The position numbers and the translations under genes were made by a program. From the NCBI GenBank assembly GCA_016716765.1, contig JADJVA010000009.1, positions 98,301 to 162,300 on the forward strand: a stretch of DNA of 64,000 nt. Reading direction: 5' to 3'. Of the stretch, positions 56,348-64,000 are shown one piece after another. A model generated the notes under the pieces. That model did no database searches. It had not been told where the DNA came from and was given only the letters and a program-made list of their open reading frames with translations. Numbering within the stretch: the stretch's first letter is position 1; each line of letters opens with the position of its first letter. Source of the stretch: Bdellovibrionales bacterium (GTDB lineage: Bacteria > Bdellovibrionota > Bdellovibrionia > Bdellovibrionales > UBA1609).

Positions 56348-56922
56348 ACTTCCGCTTTCTTTGGTACAGATAGAATTTTCTCCGAAGAACCTGTGAATTC
56401 TCATTATGGGATATCTCAGAATTGGATTTTGCCGCCTCAACTGTTTCTCCTGCCAATAGCAATAAGCTATTTGTTGCATTTCTTCTGATACCAATATCGA
56501 GTAGTCCGTCAGTTGAAAGTTAGGCAACAATAAGCGAACTGAACCAACGATGATTAGACGTTTCAAGACAGCTTCTGTCCAAGGGACCACAGTACAGGCA
56601 AATCCATACTCTATCTCAGAACTCATCAGACTATCAGCTTGTCGGAGTTTCAGGACTTTAGGCGAAGTCCAGTTTTGCCCTCAAAAAAATATCTCGACGA
56701 GGGATTGCTTTATAAGTTCATGGTAGCAAAATAGTTCTTTATCCACCGATTTCTGCCACGTAAGCCTCACGGGATGAGGCGCGTTGGTTTGAGACTAGAG
56801 ACTAGAGACTTGAGACTTGAGAAAATTAAGGCAACAATCATACAACTATCTAAAGGAATATATTATTTTTTCGGATGGGCATAGATACGGCTCATTCTGA
56901 ATCTTGATTGCGCGGAGGACCT
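56348..56922. other. Intergenic region with short tandem repeat
   Basis: About 575 bases. A minus-strand open frame (56312-56626, 104 codons, YGFACTVVPWTEAVLKRLII) overlaps the end of the previous gene and has no ribosome site or known family; it is probably spurious or a remnant. At 56791-56821 GAGACTA occurs twice and GAGACTT twice in tandem. The promoter for the TolC gene should lie near 56830-56900, but no clear one was found. Confidence 0.4.
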
Positions 56923-58380
56923 ATGGGATTAAGAAAGCTTCCTGAAATCTGCTTAATTCGCCTTCCGATTGTCCCATTGGGTTGCTGGATTTTTTCAGTG
57001 TCAATTCAGTTCCCGGCTTGGGCGGCACTCAATTTATCTCAATATAGAACTCAAGTTGAAAATAGTTACTCAGGCTTTGTATCTTCCCAACTGAGTCAGC
57101 AGGGATCAAAGACTCTTGAAAAGAATCTACCTTCTTTGGGGGATACGCAACTGACTGCAAATATTTACTCCAATGATGACCGGCGGCCGACCGGCAATCC
57201 GTCCTTCCAGGGGTTTCGAACAAACACAGTTGGAGCTTCCGTGGGAATTCAGAAACAGTTTCTATTTGGACCAAAATTGGAGCTCGCTCAACACGTTTCT
57301 CATTCGAGCATTGCGGGTGCCTCGTCAGTGAGTCTTCCTTTAGCTGATTATTATGATAGCTATCCAAAATTATCATTAAATATTCCACTTTGGCGAAATC
57401 TGTCTGGGTCGGAAATTAAACTTAAAGAGGAATCGCTGAAGGAAGAGGCACGAGCTGATTCTATTCGTACTCATCTACAATCTGTTCAACTGGGCATGCG
57501 AGTGAACATGGCTTTCTATTCACTAGCGGCCGCGCGAGAAAGCATACAAGTTCAAAAGGAAATCTTAGATCGTGCGACGGTTATTCTCGATTGGATTACA
57601 ACAAAATTTAGGCGAAATTTAGTGGACAGCTCTGACTTATATCAATCAGAGGCCGCTGTGACCGCGCGAAAGATGCAACTAGAGGAGGCAATAGCGTGGC
57701 TAGGGGAGGCTCAACGTGAGTTTAACATTTTGAGAGGAGTCAATTCGAACGGCGAGGTCCCTGAGGAACTCCAGGTAGAAGTCCTTCCTATCGAAGATTT
57801 GGTTAATTTGGGTGATCAAATGAAACAACGAAAGGATCTAGCACTCAGTTATGTTGGAACTAGGATTCAAGAGTTGAATCAAAGAGGAAGAGCACAAATG
57901 TCAAAACCAACATTGGATATTGCGGCGGAGGGACAGTGGAGCGGACGAGATGCTCGACTTGACGAAGCACAAAAAGAAATTCTAGATAAAAATCAGACTC
58001 TTTTGTTTGTTGGCTTGAGGTTTTCTATGCCACTTGATCCTTCAAAAAGCACAACAGTGGGAGACAGTTTTCAAAAAATGGCAGAAGGCAGCCGGCTTTC
58101 AATGCAGTCTCAAGAAAGCGACCAAATGCGAATATGGTCCGATTTTGTAAGCTTAGGAAAATCTCTCCATCAGCAAATCAAGTTAGTTCAACAACTTGAA
58201 ATCATTCAAAGAAAAAAAGCAGATGAGGAAAGAAAGAAATTAAACGCAGGCCGCTCCACAACCTTTCAGACTTTGAGCTTTGAACAGGACTATAGCGCGG
58301 CAAAGAGTCAGCGTATCAATATTGAATTGAAAGCTCGTCAGTATATTGCGCAAAAAAGTCTTTTCGAAGAGGTCCCATAG
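56923..58380 (+). CDS. TolC-family outer-membrane efflux protein 2
   Basis: About 485 residues from ATG 56923, with GGAGG just upstream; a TTG at 56908 is the alternative. Signal peptide (LPIVPLGCWIFSVSIQFPAW-A). The OEP fold is recognisable from paired long helices: LSQYRTQVENSYSGFVSSQL; RRNLVDSSDLYQSEAAVTAR; ERKKLNAGRSTTFQTLSFEQ, the last with the typical GRST/S-T-F-x-x-L motif. It ends 29 bases before the RND gene, so the two form an operon. No membrane fusion protein gene accompanies them. Confidence 0.85.
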   Translation: MGLRKLPEICLIRLPIVPLGCWIFSVSIQFPAWAALNLSQYRTQVENSYSGFVSSQLSQQGSKTLEKNLPSLGDTQLTANIYSNDDRRPTGNPSFQGFRTNTVGASVGIQKQFLFGPKLELAQHVSHSSIAGASSVSLPLADYYDSYPKLSLNIPLWRNLSGSEIKLKEESLKEEARADSIRTHLQSVQLGMRVNMAFYSLAAARESIQVQKEILDRATVILDWITTKFRRNLVDSSDLYQSEAAVTARKMQLEEAIAWLGEAQREFNILRGVNSNGEVPEELQVEVLPIEDLVNLGDQMKQRKDLALSYVGTRIQELNQRGRAQMSKPTLDIAAEGQWSGRDARLDEAQKEILDKNQTLLFVGLRFSMPLDPSKSTTVGDSFQKMAEGSRLSMQSQESDQMRIWSDFVSLGKSLHQQIKLVQQLEIIQRKKADEERKKLNAGRSTTFQTLSFEQDYSAAKSQRINIELKARQYIAQKSLFEEVP

Positions 58381-58409
58381 CAGTTATTGCGAGTTCAACA
58401 GGAGATTTT

Positions 58410-61400
58410 ATGAAAATTTGGGAACTTTCCATTCGACGGCCGATTTTCATGTCTTGTATTTTAGTGGCGCTTATTGTCGTTGGGCTTTTCAGTCTCAAAA
58501 AATTGCCCCTTGAACTTTTTCCTGACGTCACTTTTCCCGTCGTGACAGTGACCACCATATATCCTGGTGCAGGGCCTTCTGAAATTGAGACTTTGGTAGC
58601 GAAACCCTTAGAAGAGGAACTGAGCACATTAGCAGGCTTGAAGGTCGTTCGATCTATCAGCAGGGAGAGTGTCGGAATTGTCGTTGCTGAATTTGGTCTC
58701 GATGTTGATATAAAATATGCTGAACAACAAATCCGTGATCGGGTTTCTGCCGCTAAACGAAAGCTTCCAGACGATATCGAAGAACCTGTTATTCGCAAGG
58801 TCGATCCTTCTGCTCAACCAATTGTAGTGGTTGCCATTAAGTCAAAATTGGCGGGTGGAAAGCTCTATGATTTGGCGAACGAAGTGATTCGGCCAAAATT
58901 TGAACAGCTCAGTCAAGTCGGACAGGTTGAAATATTTGGAGTCAGGAAGCGAGAAATTCAAATCCAATTGGATCGAGATAAACTGCGGTCTCGTCAGATT
59001 TCAGTGAGTCAAGTTGCTAGAGCTCTGACAAGATCAGGAGACAATATTCCGGCTGGTAAACTAACTCAGGATGATAGCGAGACTGTCTATAGAACAATGG
59101 GTGGATTTGATTCTCTTGGAGATTTGAGTCAGTTTTTGGTGAATTTCTATGGAAATGACGTGTCGACGCGAGTCCGAGATGTTGGCCGGGTTGTCGATAC
59201 ATTGGAAGATGAGAAAATGCGGGCTTATGTTGACGGTCAACCGGCAGCACTTCTTTATGTTTATAAGCAATCTGGCGCGAATACGGTGAAAGTATCAGAT
59301 GCTATTTTCAAATTGGTTGAAAAGTTGAATTCGGATCAAGCTGGTGTCAAAGATCCTGTATTTAGCGTCGAAGTTGTTCGTGATTTGTCTCGTTTTGTGC
59401 GCGCGAACATTTTAGACGTTGTAGAATCAATTGGCTTTGGAATTCTATTAACTGTGATTGTGGTCTTTTTATTTCTTGGGTCGATTCGTAGCACGATCAT
59501 TACGGGCTTAGCTATACCAGTTAGCTTAATAGGTTCACTCATTTTTATATCGCTTGCGGGCCTCAGCATAAATATTATGACTCTCCTGGCTTTTTCTTTA
59601 GCGGTCGGACTTCTGATAGATGATGCGATTGTGGTCAGAGAGAATATTTTTAGGCATCTGGAAATGGGCAAAACGGCTTTCAGAGCGGCACTTGATGGAA
59701 CCTCTGAAGTGGCTCTTGCCGTGACGGCTGTAACTCTCGCCGTGGTTTCTGTTTTTGGTCCCATTGCCTTTTTGTCAGGTGTTGTGGGTCAATTTTTTAA
59801 GGCTTTCGGTCTCGGTGTGTGTTTTGTTATGTTGATCAGTCTCTTTGATGCCCTAAGTAATGCTCCGATGTTGTCGGCCTATTTTGGCGGAATGCATGAG
59901 AAAAATTCGAGCGAGAAAATTTCTTGGTCGAGCCCGGTGGCCTCGCTACTCGTCATTTTTGAACGTTTGCAGACGAGGCTTGCGATGGGATACGAGAGGC
60001 TTCTTCGTTTAATTTTGAGACACCAGCTTATCACTTTGCTAGGGACTCTCATTGTTGTATTTTTTTTGGGGTACTCGGTTAAGTTCATCCCTAAGACTTT
60101 TCTGTCTCCTCAGGATAATGGTGAATTTTTGGTTTCGCTCGAGCTCAAACCAGGAGCTTCTTTGGATGAAACCACGAAAGTGGCTATCGAGGTTGAAAAG
60201 CTTATCAAAAGCAATCCCTCTGTCGTTCAGACGATATTGTCGGTGGGAGATACGAGTGGTACTTCATACAAGGCAGATATTTTTGTACGTCTGCTTAAGT
60301 TTGGGCAACGTCATCTGACTACGACGGAGGTTAAGGATCAGGTAAGGATCGCCCTCTTGCAATTCTCAAAGGCTGCACCAAAAGTTAAAGATGTAGACAT
60401 GGTGGGCGCCGGCCAACGCCCATTTGTTTTAAATATTAGAGGATATGACTTAGATGAGGTAAGACTTGTAGCCAATAAGATTTATGAGAAGCTGAAGCAG
60501 CATCCTGGGCTGATTGATCCGGAGATCACCGACAAGCCTGGAATTCCCGAGTTCCAAATGAAAATTGATGGAGGCAAAGCTCTCCAGTATGGGGTGACGC
60601 CTGCCTTAGTGGGTGCGGAACTTCGGGGTCAAATTGAGGGGCTAACGCCAGCAAAATTTAGGCAAGCTGGTTTGGAGTACGACATTAGAGTTCGTCTTCA
60701 GGACGATCAAAGAAATCTAGAGGAATCCTTTCGTCTTATTGAGATACCAAATATCAATGGGAGGTTGGTTCCTCTGCATGAATTTACGTCCTCTAAGAGG
60801 GAAACGGGTGCTGCTGCCATCAGTCGTGAGGATCGAGCCAGGTATATCAGCATAGAAGCGGATATTAAACCTAATGGGCCTGGCATGGGGGGAGTGATCT
60901 CTGATATTCGCGCTTGGTTTGAGAGTGGAGAGGTTGCCCTTCCTGAGGGAATTAGCTATCGTTTTGTTGGACAGGCTGAAAATTTTCAGGAATTGGGTCA
61001 AAGCATCATAGTTGCGGGCATTTTTGCTCTGGTATTTATTTATTTGGTTCTAGCTAGTCTTTATGAATCTGTAGTGACTCCTTTTGTTATCATGCTGGTT
61101 ATTCCATTGGCGGTATTTGGCGGCTTTTTTGGACTATTTATTATGAAATCTAGCTTAGATCTGTTTTCCATGATCGGATGTATTATGCTAATGGGTCTAG
61201 CGACGAAAAACTCAATTATTTTGGTCGATTACATCAATCAAAAGCTTCAGGAGGGATTGGATTTAACTGAAGCTATCGTAAAGGCTGGAACAACGAGACT
61301 CAGGCCCATCGTCATGACCTCACTGGCGCTTATCATGGGTATGATGCCAATCGCGATCGGTTTGAATGAGGCCTCCAGTCAAAGAAGGTCATTGGGAATT

Positions 61401-61544
61401 GCGGTTGTGGGAGGAGTATTCATCTCCACTCTTTTGACTTTAATCGTAATTCCGGCCGTCTTTAGTTATATAGAGCTTGGTCGCCGGTGGATGATCAGTA
61501 GAGTTGGTTCGAAAATTGTTAACGCAGATGTTGAGACCAAATGA
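58410..61544 (+). CDS. RND efflux transporter 2 (AcrB/HAE1 type)
   Basis: 1044 residues, full length. TM1 (RRPIFMSCILVALIVVGLFS) then LPLELFPDVTFPVVTVTTIY and PGAGPSEIETLVAKPLEEEL are canonical. The proton-relay Asp pair is in VGLLIDDAIVVRENIFRHLE (TM4), and the matching TM10-11 region is MGLATKNSIILVDYINQKLQ with the conserved Lys. AGGAGA lies upstream of the ATG. Works with an outer-membrane TolC (the preceding gene) and, in all characterised systems, a periplasmic adaptor, which must be encoded elsewhere. Substrate unknown. Confidence 0.95.
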   Translation: MKIWELSIRRPIFMSCILVALIVVGLFSLKKLPLELFPDVTFPVVTVTTIYPGAGPSEIETLVAKPLEEELSTLAGLKVVRSISRESVGIVVAEFGLDVDIKYAEQQIRDRVSAAKRKLPDDIEEPVIRKVDPSAQPIVVVAIKSKLAGGKLYDLANEVIRPKFEQLSQVGQVEIFGVRKREIQIQLDRDKLRSRQISVSQVARALTRSGDNIPAGKLTQDDSETVYRTMGGFDSLGDLSQFLVNFYGNDVSTRVRDVGRVVDTLEDEKMRAYVDGQPAALLYVYKQSGANTVKVSDAIFKLVEKLNSDQAGVKDPVFSVEVVRDLSRFVRANILDVVESIGFGILLTVIVVFLFLGSIRSTIITGLAIPVSLIGSLIFISLAGLSINIMTLLAFSLAVGLLIDDAIVVRENIFRHLEMGKTAFRAALDGTSEVALAVTAVTLAVVSVFGPIAFLSGVVGQFFKAFGLGVCFVMLISLFDALSNAPMLSAYFGGMHEKNSSEKISWSSPVASLLVIFERLQTRLAMGYERLLRLILRHQLITLLGTLIVVFFLGYSVKFIPKTFLSPQDNGEFLVSLELKPGASLDETTKVAIEVEKLIKSNPSVVQTILSVGDTSGTSYKADIFVRLLKFGQRHLTTTEVKDQVRIALLQFSKAAPKVKDVDMVGAGQRPFVLNIRGYDLDEVRLVANKIYEKLKQHPGLIDPEITDKPGIPEFQMKIDGGKALQYGVTPALVGAELRGQIEGLTPAKFRQAGLEYDIRVRLQDDQRNLEESFRLIEIPNINGRLVPLHEFTSSKRETGAAAISREDRARYISIEADIKPNGPGMGGVISDIRAWFESGEVALPEGISYRFVGQAENFQELGQSIIVAGIFALVFIYLVLASLYESVVTPFVIMLVIPLAVFGGFFGLFIMKSSLDLFSMIGCIMLMGLATKNSIILVDYINQKLQEGLDLTEAIVKAGTTRLRPIVMTSLALIMGMMPIAIGLNEASSQRRSLGIAVVGGVFISTLLTLIVIPAVFSYIELGRRWMISRVGSKIVNADVETK

Positions 61545-61562
61545 TTTTTTTGTTGCTCTCAT

Positions 61563-62570
61563 TTATTCAAGGTCAACGTCAAGTCCAAGCCAAGCACCGA
61601 GCAAGCGTCGATAGTAGTCGTTTTCATGTTCTCTTGTCTCAGTTGAATGACCTGAGTTTTGTGAGTCTGCGATATGTAACGAATCCAGACTACTGTCTTG
61701 TTGAATGATGTACTCCATTGTTTGAGTGTATAACCTTTCTGGGTCATCTATTGCAGCCAAGACAGAAGTTCTAACCGCACTGACTATTGTGATCTCACTC
61801 GGATCAAGATCTCTAAAATGTCGATAAGTTAACATGGCAGCGTCACCCAATAGATGCGCAATTTCGGCCCTGTTACCGGATTGATTCAATTCGCGAATGA
61901 CCAAGAGATTGAATTGCAGTGCGCCCCTGAGTGACAGGATTCGATCTGTTGCATGTTGCTCTCGCAGAGTGTAGGTCGCTTGAACGAGATCAGCTTGTCT
62001 TTCTAAACTCTGGTGCTCTGGGCTGATGCTGCCATTTTTCCGGGCTAAAGCAAAAGTTGCCCGCCTTATCCGACTGGATATTGGTTCAAGAAAAGGTGCT
62101 AGCAAATTAGCTGTGAGAAGAGAAATTTGACCGAAAACGGCCACGGTGAAAGCTGGAAAAAAATCGATGCCCTGATCGTTAACCAGTGCCAAAGTTCCCG
62201 CAGTTAAAGCGGAAGTACCTGCTATACCAGCAACGAGATAAAAGTAGCGTTTGCCCCCCGAAAAATTCAGTTTCTCAAACGAAGTTTCGATTGCCTTAGC
62301 AAGAGTTCTCTCTAAGCATTCGTCTCCTTCATGACACTCTTTCAAAATGCGATTACGAATTGAATTCCGTGCAAACAATTGAATGTACCATGATTTCAAA
62401 ACGGGCTGCTGGTCTAGCTGTCTTTTTATTTCAAGTTCAAAAAAATTTGATGCCTTGCTATTGAGAGCGCTTGTGCAAGACGTCTCCTTACCAAAAGACG
62501 AAGATCCAGAAAGAACGATAGCCGTGAGACAAAATCTGAGAACTGAGTTTCTTAGCAAGCTGATGGCCAC
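61563..62570 (-). CDS. Exported/membrane protein of unknown function under an FNR-type box
   Basis: 335 residues from a GTG at 62570 with AGAGG upstream. Signal peptide (LRFCLTAIVLSGSSSFGKE), two hydrophobic segments around residues 108-125 and 137-162 (YLVAGIAGTSALTAGTLALV; FTVAVFGQISLLTANLLAPF), then a helical region with RQADLVQATYTLREQHATDR. It ends in an acidic tail. No family recognised. It is convergent with the RND gene. Regulation by oxygen or a related signal is suggested by the site at 62617-62630. Confidence 0.6.
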   Translation of the reverse strand: MAISLLRNSVLRFCLTAIVLSGSSSFGKETSCTSALNSKASNFFELEIKRQLDQQPVLKSWYIQLFARNSIRNRILKECHEGDECLERTLAKAIETSFEKLNFSGGKRYFYLVAGIAGTSALTAGTLALVNDQGIDFFPAFTVAVFGQISLLTANLLAPFLEPISSRIRRATFALARKNGSISPEHQSLERQADLVQATYTLREQHATDRILSLRGALQFNLLVIRELNQSGNRAEIAHLLGDAAMLTYRHFRDLDPSEITIVSAVRTSVLAAIDDPERLYTQTMEYIIQQDSSLDSLHIADSQNSGHSTETREHENDYYRRLLGAWLGLDVDLE

Positions 62571-62616
62571 GGTAAAATGCCTCTAAAAAAATTTAGGTTA
62601 TCGGGTCTATTTAGAT

Positions 62617-62630
62617 TTGATTGCGATCAA
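62617..62630 (-). promoter_or_regulatory. Perfect FNR/CRP-family box with aligned -10
   Basis: TTGAT-TGCG-ATCAA matches the FNR consensus TTGATNNNNATCAA at every defined base, and an extra T/A pair extends the palindrome. On the minus strand TAAATT begins 21 bases after the box, which places the box centre near -41.5, the class II activator position, for the gene starting at 62570. The predicted leader is short but includes the AGAGG site. Confidence 0.6.
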
Positions 62631-62771
62631 AGTCAAAATTGAAAAGCCAGTGTGAAAATAGACCAATGAATATAAGACGGGGAAAAATAAAATTTGCCCT
62701 GATTTCGAATCCAGAATCAATTGAGGGCGCAGTAAACTCAGTGTCCGTGATATGCTTACTATCAAAGTCAT

Positions 62772-64000
62772 TCAAAAAATGGGCTCATTCTGAGTTTTTG
62801 CCACTTTTAAATTTGTGAGATCCAATTGATTAAGTTCATTGAGTTCCCATCCGATAAATTGCCCATCCTGGAGCATGGAGAAATGAATTTCCCCCAAGGG
62901 TATCATGATATTTTCAGATAAAAGAAGATCCAGGCCTTTTTGGCAGAGTTGGCGCATTTTTGGAGATGGCTTTGTTTTTCGCATGATCTTCAAAATATTA
63001 TCAAACTTTATATTAGAGTACTTGAGATAATTTTCAGGACTGTTGCTTCTGAAAACCTCTAAAGCAGCCAAACATGTTGGTCTATCTAGAGTGACCCCCT
63101 TGCGAAATACAGTAGAGGGACGCACTCGGAGATCGTTCATATAAACCCCCTGTTCCTTACCCTCGATGGCAAATTGGAGATTAAGGTTGTCGCTCCATTG
63201 TGCTTGAACCCATTCCATCCCTTTTTGGATGTCATCTCCGCCCATTGTGCTAAATGAAATTCGAGCATTTGATAGAATCTCAGATTGGATTCGGGTGGAC
63301 TTGAGCATCTCCCTGGCCTTGTCTGGATCAAATGGGTAGCAAGAGGACCTTTCTCTGTAGTTCTCGGGAAAACTTGGACAACCTGGTCTGCCGAGAGCGG
63401 AGAACAGCCGTTTTAGACTGTCGTAATCAAGAGCCAAAGTCAGGGCATGTCGAAGGTTTGGTTGATCCTTCAGGTCCGGGCCAAAGCCCAAGTAATCAAA
63501 TCTTGAAAGTGGTAATTGAAAGAAATCAGATCGTTGGCGATATTTCGACAGCAAAGAAGTTGGTACACGACGAAGAAAATTTAAAAATCCGGTCTCGTAG
63601 AGGCGCAAAGCCGTTGTATCGTCATTGACGAAGAGAATTTCTACTTCTGGACGGGCGTCGGGATTTGGGTAATACGGATTGGGGCTCAAGCGAATTGAGC
63701 CTGATGTCTTCCAGCTGGTAATTTGGTAGGGGCCGTTGACGATCAGTTGGTTGGCCTGTTGAAGAGGTGGGAATTGCCCAGAAAAAAGAGGGGCTGTCGA
63801 AGGGGATGCGAGGCGATATTCAAATTCAAAATCGGGCTCTGAAAACTCAAACTGCAATCTTAGATCATCCAAAGCCCTGACTCCCAAATCCTGAGGTTTC
63901 AGGTGGCCTGAAAGAATTTCTCGCGCGTTTCTAAGGCTCAACAGCAACTCCGTTTGGGTCGTTTTCAATTCGGGATTCATCAAACGCCGAAAGGCGTGTA
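62772..64000 (-). CDS. Peptide ABC transporter substrate-binding protein (family 5), N terminus beyond window
   Basis: At least 409 codons; the frame continues past the right edge, where HAFRRLMNPEL matches the usual DVVxxFxRLxxP segment of family 5 solute-binding proteins. Typical features: NQLIVNGPYQITSWKTSGSI, RLSPNPYYPNPDARPEVEIL, FVNDDTTALRLYETGFLNFL, FDYLGFGPDLKDQPNLRHAL and LALDYDSLKRLF. It would bind oligopeptides or similar ligands in the periplasm for import. Permease and ATPase genes are not in the window. In-frame ATG at 63983 is internal, not the true start. Confidence 0.88.
   Translation of the reverse strand, partial: HAFRRLMNPELKTTQTELLLSLRNAREILSGHLKPQDLGVRALDDLRLQFEFSEPDFEFEYRLASPSTAPLFSGQFPPLQQANQLIVNGPYQITSWKTSGSIRLSPNPYYPNPDARPEVEILFVNDDTTALRLYETGFLNFLRRVPTSLLSKYRQRSDFFQLPLSRFDYLGFGPDLKDQPNLRHALTLALDYDSLKRLFSALGRPGCPSFPENYRERSSCYPFDPDKAREMLKSTRIQSEILSNARISFSTMGGDDIQKGMEWVQAQWSDNLNLQFAIEGKEQGVYMNDLRVRPSTVFRKGVTLDRPTCLAALEVFRSNSPENYLKYSNIKFDNILKIMRKTKPSPKMRQLCQKGLDLLLSENIMIPLGEIHFSMLQDGQFIGWELNELNQLDLTNLKVAKTQNEPIF

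Noticed and set aside
56312..56626. 104-codon minus-strand open frame
   Set aside because: It overlaps the end of the second outer-membrane protein gene, has no ribosome site and no recognisable domain; kept only as a note in the intergenic entry.

Overview
The window reads as a chromosomal segment of a Gram-negative bacterium with a large exported proteome: Sec and Tat signal peptides, lipoboxes, outer-membrane beta-barrels ending in Phe, two TolC/RND pairs and a membrane pyrophosphatase. GTG and TTG starts are frequent and translational coupling through ATGA is common. The mix is reminiscent of Bdellovibrionota or other former deltaproteobacteria, but no rRNA or marker gene is present, so this is an inference only. 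No tRNA, rRNA or CRISPR array was seen.

Layout. 1-10.8 kb: mixed single genes (beta carbonic anhydrase, CBS-PAS protein, MscS channel, two head-to-head paralogous membrane proteins, a Tat-exported PLP enzyme, an SGNH acetylesterase, a zinc peptidase). 10.9-19.9 kb (minus strand): one tightly coupled supraoperon with every enzyme from DAHP synthase to chorismate plus chorismate mutase, prephenate dehydrogenase and prephenate dehydratase, behind a good sigma70-type promoter at 19941-19969; shikimate dehydrogenase and shikimate kinase are fused. 20-26 kb: small exported proteins, a 68-bp near-perfect inverted repeat, an IS66 element (copy 1) and a beheaded IS1634-like transposase. 26.5-30.5 kb: a large NHL-repeat lipoprotein and a small exported protein. 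30.5-35.7 kb: a plasmid-like island with an integrase fragment, a HicB-like/excisionase-like protein, a coiled-coil protein, a 639-residue winged-helix protein and ParA. 36-41 kb: a decayed lipoprotein gene, TolC, a decayed ISBst12-type IS66 element and the frameshifted start of an RND pump. 44-48.4 kb: membrane pyrophosphatase, SDR, Fe-S membrane protein. 48.7-51 kb: IS66 copy 2, inserted in the 5' end of a phospholipase A2 gene. 51-56.3 kb: phospholipase A2, lipoprotein and two paralogous outer-membrane proteins in a coupled cluster. 57-61.5 kb: second TolC/RND pair. 61.5-64 kb: an unknown membrane protein behind a perfect FNR-type box, and a truncated peptide-binding protein.

Most notable observation: inside the gene for the 639-residue protein next to parA there are about 27 copies of an 11-bp element (GTGTTCGCTWT on the plus strand). 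They are spaced by 11, 13 or 22 bp, so the reading frame changes from copy to copy and the same DNA word is translated as ANT, SEH and RTQ. Conservation in all three frames points to selection on DNA, that is a nested binding-site array (iterons or a partition centromere) inside the gene of its probable binding protein.

Caution: several otherwise intact genes (parA, the first RND pump, both IS66 tnpC copies) are broken by single-base indels in short homopolymers, and the two IS66 copies differ mainly by single-base deletions. Sequencing or assembly error must be excluded before calling these pseudogenes.
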